DNA of 6,776 nt from Bacteroidales bacterium. GTDB taxonomy: Bacteria; Bacteroidota; Bacteroidia; Bacteroidales; UBA3663. Positions 1 to 5,330 of the stretch are shown piece after piece. The stretch covers positions 1 to 6,776 of the forward strand of contig SFEH01000112.1 in NCBI GenBank assembly GCA_004557315.1, read 5' to 3'. Below the pieces are notes generated by a model. The model had not been told where the DNA came from. It was given only the letters and a program-made list of their open reading frames with translations, and ran no database searches. The translations under genes and the position numbers were made by a program. Positions within the stretch are counted from its first letter, which is position 1; each line of letters opens with the position of its first letter.

Positions 1-475
1 GTACGAGAGGATGAGTCAATATTGTCTCAACCGTCTTTTTCACCGATGTTGGAGTATCTCTGAATCCCTCAAGCCAGTGATGCAGGTCTATTCCGCATTT
101 CTGAATGGTGTCAAGAGTTTCATCTTTCACTCCACGAGCTATCATCTCATGGTGGAAATGGTCGAAGCTCATGTGACAGGCTCCGCAATGGGAATGAGCC
201 ACAACCATGATTTCCTCCACTCCTAACTCATAGATGGCGACAATCAGACTGCGCATGGCTGAGTCGAAAGCAGAGATAACCAGACCTCCAGCATTCTTTA
301 TAATCTTTGCATCACCATTCTTCAGTCCGAGTGCAGCAGGTAGAAGTTCTGTCAGTCGGGTGTCCATACACGACAAGACGGCCAGTTTCTTGTCAGGATA
401 CTTGTCTGTAACATATTTCTCGTAGCACTTCTCTGCTACGAATCTCTTGTTGTAGTCGATAATCTCGTCAATCAT
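1..475 (-). CDS. Beta-class carbonic anhydrase, 3' end cut by window edge
   Basis: The protein is predicted to catalyse reversible hydration of CO2 to bicarbonate with a zinc ion, in the cytoplasm. The frame opens at ATG 473-475 (reverse complement) and runs 158 codons off the left edge with no stop. Key motifs are CMDTR (C36, D38, R40) and HSHCGAC (H94, C97). These give the Cys-His-Cys zinc site and the Asp-Arg dyad of beta carbonic anhydrases. Around them are family blocks such as GDAKIIKNAGG (residues 54-64) and RSL (75-77). No signal peptide is seen. Relatives of this short subtype run to roughly 180-190 residues, so about 20-30 C-terminal residues should lie outside the window. AAAGGA lies a few bases upstream of the start, and a consensus-type promoter precedes it. 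The class is sure; the physiological role (supplying bicarbonate for carboxylations, pH balance) is inferred. Confidence 0.93.
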   Translation of the reverse strand, partial: MIDEIIDYNKRFVAEKCYEKYVTDKYPDKKLAVLSCMDTRLTELLPAALGLKNGDAKIIKNAGGLVISAFDSAMRSLIVAIYELGVEEIMVVAHSHCGACHMSFDHFHHEMIARGVKDETLDTIQKCGIDLHHWLEGFRDTPTSVKKTVETILTHPLV

Positions 476-551
476 ATTTGTAATCCTTTAACATTAATTC
501 TTTATTTCTATTGCTTGCCATGCCAACAGATGATCATCGCAATACGTGCAA

Positions 552-583
552 CAAAATTATAAAAAACACTTCGGATTACCAAA
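552..583 (-). promoter_or_regulatory. Bacteroidetes-type promoter of the carbonic anhydrase gene
   Basis: On the minus strand TTTG (580-583) is followed after exactly 20 bases by TAATTTTG (552-559). This matches the Bacteroidetes primary-sigma pattern TTTG ... TAnnTTTG at every defined position. Transcription would start near 545, giving a leader of about 70 bases before the ATG at 475. It implies that the carbonic anhydrase gene has its own promoter and does not depend on read-through from the upstream esterase gene. The start site is inferred from spacing only. Confidence 0.7.
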
Positions 584-592
584 CATAATAAC

Positions 593-618
593 AAAAAAAC
601 GCTAAATCGGTGTGATTT
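593..618 (-). terminator. Possible weak terminator after the CE15 esterase gene
   Basis: Read on the minus strand, a short hairpin AAATC-loop-GATTT (604-618, five-base loop) is followed four bases later by a run of seven T (593-599). It lies about 25 bases past the esterase stop codon and just before the carbonic anhydrase promoter, where a terminator would be expected. The stem is only 5 bp and AT-rich, so the call is tentative; the T run is the stronger part. Confidence 0.25.
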
Positions 619-642
619 TCCAGAACTAGAAGGATAGATTGC

Positions 643-2019
643 TCATTGTTTTTTGCCAACGACCTCGCGTTGAAACAAATCGAGGAAGATTGGCCAGTTG
701 GGTCCTGCCTCGTGTCCGCCGTGATGCTGACGATAAGTGAGCTGTCCGTCAAGGAGTCCGACATCTACTCCTGGCACCATGTCAGTGTCAATGCCCTTGG
801 CTCCAAGCAGTTCATAGATGGCCGATGCCTTGTGGGTCATCATGAACATGCCCATGATGTCCTGCCACTTGTCGATGTCGAAGATGCCGCTTGAGATGAG
901 ACATAGTCGCGGAGCACACATGCCGATGAACTCATGCTGATCGACAAGGAGATCGTTGGCCGTGAGAGGGTCGGCTCCATACTTGATGAAGTTGCCCGCC
1001 ATCCAATGGTATTCGCCTGCACCCGTGAGGTTCTCAAGGCTCTCTCCACAGAAACGACGCCAGCCATTGGCTCCTCCTTTGCCCGATGAGGCAATGAAGC
1101 CTGCTGCAAAACGCTGGTCGAAGACCATAGTGACAAGAGCTGCCTTGCCATTGCGTGACACTCCTTCGATGGCAACCTTCGTGGCATCAAATTCCTCCCG
1201 CTCCTCAAAATAGTCGAGAAGCTTGGATGCTCCCCATGCCCATGCACGCAATGCTCCCCAGTCGTCGGGTTTGCGGAACCCTCCTTTATTGCACAGACCT
1301 ACGATGCCACGTCTGAGTCCATGTCCGCCATCGGCCTGAATTGATCCTGTGACAATGGTAGCTGCAGCCCAGCCACGGCTCACCACGAGCATCTGCCATG
1401 ACTCGGCTGGATCAGGTGGTGTTGGTCCAAAGCTCATTGCCTTTGGTGTAGGCCGACCAGCCATGAAGCCAAACTCTACTATCACAGGCACATTGACCGC
1501 TCCTTCAGGATAGACTACCGATGCTTCGATGTTGACCTTGATTGACGGACAAGCAGAGTTATCGACCACACCCGAAAGCACCCTGTTGATGCAGGCTATG
1601 CCGTCCATATCGATCTTCTCTTCGCTCAATACCTTCCACTCGACAGCAGGCACATCAGCTGGAACACGCCCGTAAACCTCACGCTCAAAGTATTCGATGA
1701 GCTCCGGACGACGTATCTTGTTCCACTGCTTGGCGGTACGGATCTTCTTGCCTTCGAAGGTGGTAAATGGATCGGGATAATAAAGATAAGGATTGGCAAT
1801 AAGCTCGTCATAGTTAGGCAAGCGGTTGTTGGCAGGATTGTTGGGATCACGGCCAGGGCGAGGCTCATTGATGCCAAGCTGCCTGACCATGTCGGCATAA
1901 TCCTCATCGGTCAGTCGGTTCAGACTGTCACGATTGACCTGCATCATCGGAAACTGTGCAAATGATGCGGCAAAGCTGCATATCAGAAGGGCAGCAATGA
2001 TAAATAGCTTGTGTTTCAT
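643..2019 (-). CDS. Secreted CE15-family (glucuronoyl esterase-like) carbohydrate esterase
   Basis: This is an alpha/beta-hydrolase of 458 residues. Characterised CE15 enzymes cleave esters of glucuronic acid, classically between lignin and glucuronoxylan; the substrate here is not known. Residues 1-21 form a signal peptide (KHK, hydrophobic core, ASFA before Q22), so it is exported. The N-terminal part has the usual bacterial CE15 blocks: PNYDE (68-72), RRPELIEYFEREVYGRVP (103-120) and DWGALRAWAWGASKLLDY (253-270). The nucleophile motif is GVSRNGK with S288; R289 and K292 are the family Arg and Lys. GESLEN (325-330) and HWMAGNF (338-344) match the substrate-pocket region. The catalytic His is H436 in GGHEAG. 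The usual catalytic Glu, 23 residues after the Ser, is replaced by S311, so D381 or D383 after the next strand is the likely acid. The start at ATG 2017-2019 fits the signal peptide. It is transcribed away from ogt. Confidence 0.88.
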   Translation of the reverse strand: MKHKLFIIAALLICSFAASFAQFPMMQVNRDSLNRLTDEDYADMVRQLGINEPRPGRDPNNPANNRLPNYDELIANPYLYYPDPFTTFEGKKIRTAKQWNKIRRPELIEYFEREVYGRVPADVPAVEWKVLSEEKIDMDGIACINRVLSGVVDNSACPSIKVNIEASVVYPEGAVNVPVIVEFGFMAGRPTPKAMSFGPTPPDPAESWQMLVVSRGWAAATIVTGSIQADGGHGLRRGIVGLCNKGGFRKPDDWGALRAWAWGASKLLDYFEEREEFDATKVAIEGVSRNGKAALVTMVFDQRFAAGFIASSGKGGANGWRRFCGESLENLTGAGEYHWMAGNFIKYGADPLTANDLLVDQHEFIGMCAPRLCLISSGIFDIDKWQDIMGMFMMTHKASAIYELLGAKGIDTDMVPGVDVGLLDGQLTYRQHHGGHEAGPNWPIFLDLFQREVVGKKQ

Positions 2020-2030
2020 TTTGTTTAGAA

Positions 2031-2053
2031 TAATGGAAGCGAACTTCCTATTA
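2031..2053 (-). promoter_or_regulatory. Small 5'-leader hairpin with a UUCG loop before the esterase gene
   Basis: In the minus-strand transcript GGAAG-UUCG-CUUCC (2035-2048) forms a perfect 5-bp stem with a UUCG tetraloop, flanked by a further UAA/UUA pairing across a small internal loop. It ends about 15 bases before the ATG, between the predicted transcription start near 2084 and the ribosome binding region. It could stabilise the mRNA or tune translation. The structure is visible in the sequence; any function is inferred. Confidence 0.35.
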
Positions 2054-2090
2054 AAAGTAATGTAAAAAAACGATAATTTGTTTGGTTTTG

Positions 2091-2098
2091 CAAATTTA
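2091..2098 (-). promoter_or_regulatory. -7 promoter element for the CE15 esterase gene
   Basis: The minus-strand sequence TAAATTTG matches the Bacteroidetes -7 element TAnnTTTG and is followed by C. It predicts a transcript start near 2084 and a leader of about 65 bases. The best -33 candidate is ATTG (2121-2124) at a 22-base gap, three of four bases matching, so the upstream half is weak. Confidence 0.5.
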
Positions 2099-2141
2099 GT
2101 GATTTATTTTCTTACTTAAACAATAATTGCGTTAATAAAAA

Positions 2142-2173
2142 TGAATATTATTCAAAATAATTAATTATCTTTG
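2142..2173 (+). promoter_or_regulatory. Promoter of the ogt operon: -7 element with a palindrome in place of the -33 box
   Basis: TATCTTTG (2166-2173), followed by C, is a full match to the Bacteroidetes -7 element TAnnTTTG and predicts transcription from about 2180, with a leader of about 38 bases to the ogt ATG at 2218. No TTTG occurs at the expected -33 distance. That position is instead covered by a 13-base palindrome, TGAATA-T-TATTCA (2142-2154), which could be a protein-binding site. The -7 element is well supported; the operator idea is speculative. Confidence 0.5.
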
Positions 2174-2217
2174 CAAATGACAACAAATTTCTTATTAATC
2201 GCTATTACGCTTTGCAG

Positions 2218-2715
2218 ATGATCAGCATACAATATTACGATTCACCCTGCGGTGAACTCATCTTGGCTTCGATGGCCGACGAATTGTGCCTTTGCGACTG
2301 GAATGGAATGCCATGTGCAGAGCGAAACATACGCAGGCTAAAACGGTATGTGAATGCTGATTTCAGGAAAGAGACGACCCCTGTTCTTGATCAGACGAAG
2401 AAAGAGCTCGATGAGTATTTTGCAGGCGATAGAATGAATTTCAGTATTCCGCTGCATCCTGTCGGAACGGCTTTTCAGCTTAAGGTATGGAGGGCATTGC
2501 TCGAAATCCCGTACGGTGAGACAAGAAGCTATATGGAGATTGCCCACAAAATTGGCAATCCTAAAGGCATAAGAGCAGTGGCTCAGGCCATTGGCGCTAA
2601 TGGCATCAACATCATCATCCCTTGTCATCGTGTCATTGGCAGCAACCGTACACTGACAGGTTTCGCAGGAGGATTGGACAATAAAAAACGATTGCTGGAA
2701 CTTGAAAAAAAATGA
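2218..2715 (+). CDS. ogt: Methylated-DNA--[protein]-cysteine S-methyltransferase (Ogt type)
   Basis: This suicide DNA-repair protein moves the alkyl group from O6-alkylguanine (and O4-alkylthymine) in DNA to its own cysteine. It has 165 residues from ATG 2218, the usual size for an Ogt without the Ada regulatory domain. The N-terminal RNase H-like domain covers about 1-80 and the catalytic helix-turn-helix domain about 83-163. The active-site motif is IPCHRV with acceptor C136. RAV (119-121) carries the Arg finger that takes the place of the flipped base, N128 is the conserved Asn hinge, and LTGFAGG (146-152) is the family's C-terminal signature. The in-frame TTG at 2212 would add only two residues, so the ATG is preferred. 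Its stop overlaps the next start as ATGA (2712-2715), so the two genes are almost certainly co-transcribed and translationally coupled. Confidence 0.95.
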   Translation: MISIQYYDSPCGELILASMADELCLCDWNGMPCAERNIRRLKRYVNADFRKETTPVLDQTKKELDEYFAGDRMNFSIPLHPVGTAFQLKVWRALLEIPYGETRSYMEIAHKIGNPKGIRAVAQAIGANGINIIIPCHRVIGSNRTLTGFAGGLDNKKRLLELEKK

Positions 2716-3524
2716 ATGGTAAGATAGTAATATTGAGCGACAACCGCACTAACAATGAAGGACTCTCGACCGAACATGGTCTTGCGGTTTATTTAGAGAG
2801 TGCCTCTGGGAAGTTCCTTTTTGATACAGGAGCGTCAGAGAAGTTCATACATAATGCAGAGGCATTGGGAATAGACTTGAAGGACGTCGATTTCTGCATG
2901 ATCTCACATGGTCATAGTGACCATATAGGAGGTCTTCCCGCTTTTCTTGAACTTAACAAAAAAGCGAAGGTGTTTCTCTCTGCCCACATACCTGGTGCGG
3001 AATATGTATCTGACCGACGTGGACGTCATTCCATTACTGGCAATGTGGATTTTGATGCTCATCGCCATCGCTTTGTCTTTATCGAAGAAGATACCATGAT
3101 TGGCAATGTCCACATATATGCGAATATCGCCCAAAGGCACGACTTGCCTCTGGGCGATAGAAATCTGCTGATTCGTGATGCTGAAGGCGAATATGTGGCT
3201 GATTCTTTTTGCCATGAACTCGCCTTTCTAGTAGATGGTGTCCTCTTCACTGGCTGTGCTCATAACGGCATCCTCAACATCATGGAAGCCGTGGGCGAAA
3301 AGGTGAGAATCAGCATCGGAGGCTTCCATCTTTTGGACAGCCATCTGAATCAGGAATACGAATCAGACGAACAACTCCAGAGCCTTGCTGACCATCTGGC
3401 AGAGAATTATCCCGACACCTTGTTCTATACAGGACATTGCACTGGCGACCATTGCTTTGAGATTCTGTCTGCCTCTCACCCACTCCTCCATCAGTTTCAG
3501 TGTGGAGCAATCATAGAGTATTGA
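2712..3524 (+). CDS. Metallo-beta-lactamase-fold hydrolase, COG1237 type
   Basis: This is a 270-residue MBL-fold metal hydrolase with no signal peptide, so cytoplasmic. It carries FDTG (37-40), the metal motif SHGHSDH (H66, H68, D70, H71), then HE (168-169), GCAHNG (H184), GGFH (H206) and TGHCTG (H242). The GC-H-G-I-N, GGFH and HCTG blocks are diagnostic of COG1237. That family is often labelled dihydropterin-methyl-ribofuranosylaminobenzene-phosphate synthase after an archaeal methanopterin pathway enzyme. The label is unlikely to hold in Bacteroidales, which are not known to make methanopterin, so the substrate should be left open. The start overlaps the ogt stop (ATGA), and no other in-frame start lies nearby. 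The stop codon lies inside the 3' end of the convergent GH123-like gene, a 14-base overlap. Fold and family are sure; reaction unknown. Confidence 0.9.
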   Translation: MNGKIVILSDNRTNNEGLSTEHGLAVYLESASGKFLFDTGASEKFIHNAEALGIDLKDVDFCMISHGHSDHIGGLPAFLELNKKAKVFLSAHIPGAEYVSDRRGRHSITGNVDFDAHRHRFVFIEEDTMIGNVHIYANIAQRHDLPLGDRNLLIRDAEGEYVADSFCHELAFLVDGVLFTGCAHNGILNIMEAVGEKVRISIGGFHLLDSHLNQEYESDEQLQSLADHLAENYPDTLFYTGHCTGDHCFEILSASHPLLHQFQCGAIIEY

Positions 3525-5193
3525 GTTTCTTGCGTGAGCGCTGAATCAGCAATGCTGGCGATTCGGTCTGCACCTTCTCGAGATCAAACTCGCGGAGTAT
3601 GGCATCGAGTGCCTTGAGTCCGCTGCGGTTGTTGCGGCACTCGAACTCATCGCGCAGGATGCGGATCTTCTCAAAGCTCTGTACGCCATCGACAAATCGC
3701 TCAAGGCGAATCGATGTGCGTCCGTGAGGATAGATGAGATAGCAGTCGCCTGCTGGCCATGCTCGGAAACGGCTGTCAGCAAGCGGATCCTTAGTCCAAC
3801 TGTTGAATGCCCAGCGAAGATAACCATCAAGGCCTTTCTTTGCCGAGAACCACGAGATCCACTCCGACTCGGCAGGATCACTGAAGGTGAAGGTGTTGGG
3901 GTGAGATTCTGTGCAGCAAGTATAGAATGTGCTGGTCTTGCCTTCGTGCTTGCGTTGCAAGAGCTGCTCTTCCTCAAAGTCTTCATTGATGGTGATGCAA
4001 TAGTCGTTGAGCCACTCCGACTGCTCTGGATAGTAGCTGCCTGCCAGGGCAATCTTCCAGTTAGGGTCAGAAGCACGGATGATGTTGTAGGCTGCCTGCA
4101 TCGACTCGCGTGGACGTTCATCCATTGCTATATAGGTCTTCTCAAACCAGCCCTTATCCTTAAGATGGTTGGCAAAAGATTTGAGTAGAGGCAACCAGAA
4201 GTCGCTATATGCCTGATCAGTAGCCTTGCACGACACTTTCTGCATGCGGTTGGTGGCTTGGTCGAAATATTCGAACGACATACGCCATGGCACCATCGAG
4301 AAGCAATGTATCTGACCAGTCACTCCAACCGACATCATATATTCTACCCAACGGTCGAAGACGGCATAGTCATAGCTCCACGAGCCGTCGAGTCGCTTGA
4401 TGCAGGTGATCATATTGTCGAAAGCATCTTCGGTCTGTCCGTCCCATGGGCGGTTGATGATTGTGGTGGTGATGACCTTGCCACCTGCCTTGGCATAGAG
4501 TTCCATATCGGGCTTCATGAGGCGGAAATGCTCTTCGCTCCACAATGGCACGCCATAGACACGAGCCTCAGCATAAGGGTTCTGCCATAGGTCGAGATGA
4601 TAATGCCAATCGGATGGCTCGGGCAACACACGGTCGATGACTTTGACCTTCATGCTGAGCGATGCCAATATCTCGTCACCATCAGCTACTTTCACCGTAC
4701 CACGATATATACCTGCCTTGGTATCAGCCGGCACCTTGAGAGAAAGCCACACTGGTTGCGAAGTGTTAGCTGCCACTGGCTTTGAAAGTGCAAGATGGTC
4801 GATGATGTCAGCCACGAGAGTTGAGTCGAAATCTGTGCTGATTCGATAGCCACAGTTGCTGCCTCCACCTTTGTTCAGCTCATCTGTCATCACATAGCCC
4901 ACGAAGGCTTTGGTGACACATGAGGCAGGAATGACCTTGCTGCCACTGGTCAGGTCAGAGACTTCGACCGTAACATTGCCAATGTCGGCAAGCGATGAAA
5001 TAACCAACTGTGCTGAAACCTTCTCACCACGCCATGCTTCGAGTGCTATGGTCTTGGGCAGAGGCGTTTGGATAGTTTTTTCCTGTGGATAACGAGTATC
5101 AATATTGCCCCATCCTATTACAGGCGATGTGTTCTGTGAATTAGCCAGCGTTGCAGATGCCAGCATAATAAGTGAAAGGAGTGTCTGTTTCAT
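3511..5193 (-). CDS. Secreted GH123-like glycoside hydrolase with DUF4091 C-terminal domain
   Basis: The protein has 560 residues. A signal peptide spans about 1-20 (KQT, hydrophobic LLSLIMLASATLA, then NSQ) with no lipobox Cys, so a periplasmic or secreted location is likely. An N-terminal beta-sandwich (about 25-188) holds YRGTVKV (163-169), typical of the domain before GH123 barrels. The central barrel follows, with YIAMDERP at 354-361. D358-E359 match the adjacent Asp-Glu pair that is catalytic in GH123 beta-N-acetylgalactosaminidases, which use substrate assistance. The C-terminal part (about 424-513) is DUF4091: YTCC, PNTFTFSDPAE, GLDGYLRWAFNSW, WPAGDCYLIYP and SIRLERFVDGVQSFEKIRIL. Overall length is near that of characterised Bacteroides GH123 enzymes. 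Many DUF4091 proteins lack tested activity, so GalNAc specificity is inference. The A-rich leader before ATG 5191-5193 is typical of Bacteroidetes. It is convergent with the hydrolase gene. Confidence 0.85.
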   Translation of the reverse strand: MKQTLLSLIMLASATLANSQNTSPVIGWGNIDTRYPQEKTIQTPLPKTIALEAWRGEKVSAQLVISSLADIGNVTVEVSDLTSGSKVIPASCVTKAFVGYVMTDELNKGGGSNCGYRISTDFDSTLVADIIDHLALSKPVAANTSQPVWLSLKVPADTKAGIYRGTVKVADGDEILASLSMKVKVIDRVLPEPSDWHYHLDLWQNPYAEARVYGVPLWSEEHFRLMKPDMELYAKAGGKVITTTIINRPWDGQTEDAFDNMITCIKRLDGSWSYDYAVFDRWVEYMMSVGVTGQIHCFSMVPWRMSFEYFDQATNRMQKVSCKATDQAYSDFWLPLLKSFANHLKDKGWFEKTYIAMDERPRESMQAAYNIIRASDPNWKIALAGSYYPEQSEWLNDYCITINEDFEEEQLLQRKHEGKTSTFYTCCTESHPNTFTFSDPAESEWISWFSAKKGLDGYLRWAFNSWTKDPLADSRFRAWPAGDCYLIYPHGRTSIRLERFVDGVQSFEKIRILRDEFECRNNRSGLKALDAILREFDLEKVQTESPALLIQRSRKKLNTL

Positions 5194-5241
5194 GAGTGTT
5201 TTTTTGGATAAAGATGTTAATTATATTTCTGAAAGAAAACA

Positions 5242-5319
5242 ATTATTGATTACTGATGATTGTTTTGCAGATATATCAATATGTATCAACAAGAAAAACA
5301 ATAATCAGTAATCAATAAT
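5242..5319. repeat. 25-bp inverted repeat built of heptads, likely hairpin/terminator after the M3 peptidase gene
   Basis: The arms 5242-5266 and 5295-5319 are reverse complements at 24 of 25 positions (the only mismatch involves G5258), separated by a 28-base loop. Each arm is three heptads plus a run of four T or A: ATTATTG, ATTACTG, ATGATTG on the left; CAATAAT, CAGTAAT, CAATAAT on the right. The loop holds a second small hairpin (GATATAT at 5270-5276 with ATGTATC at 5281-5287, one G-T wobble). The structure begins 11 bases after the peptidase stop codon and is followed on the minus strand by the T-rich TGTTTTCTTTC. That fits a terminator for the peptidase gene or an mRNA 3'-end stabiliser. 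The stem is unusually long and AT-rich for an intrinsic terminator, so a dispersed repeat element is the alternative. Confidence 0.8.
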
Positions 5320-5330
5320 CAAATATTCAA

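Noticed and set aside
840..1247. A 135-codon minus-strand frame inside the CE15 esterase gene
   Set aside because: A shifted-frame shadow, Ser/Arg-rich and without domain features.
2212..2217. Alternative TTG start for ogt
   Set aside because: It adds only two residues to a frame with an ATG at 2218 that fits the usual N-terminus of the family; ATG is preferred.
2177..2221. A 14-codon ORF (MTTNFLLIAITLCR) whose TGA overlaps the ogt ATG, resembling a coupled leader peptide
   Set aside because: Its ATG lies at or before the transcription start predicted from the -7 element at 2166-2173, and it has no ribosome binding site, so it is probably not translated.
2712..3524. Reading the MBL-fold gene as an antibiotic-inactivating beta-lactamase or a methanopterin enzyme
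   Set aside because: The GCAHNG, GGFH and HCTG motifs place it in COG1237, it has no signal peptide, and methanopterin synthesis is not expected in this group.
3546..4121. A 191-codon open frame on the minus strand inside the GH123-like gene
   Set aside because: It is a shifted frame of a gene with clear domain matches; its product is Ser/Arg-rich, low in complexity and matches no family I recognise.
3724..4188. A 154-codon open frame on the plus strand antisense to the GH123-like gene
   Set aside because: It overlaps a well-supported gene, has no recognisable motif and no promoter; a shadow of GC-biased codons.
5268..5275. TATATCTG on the minus strand as the -7 element of the GH123-like gene
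   Set aside because: It has one mismatch to TAnnTTTG, no TTTG at the right distance, and lies inside the loop of the inverted repeat; too weak to list.
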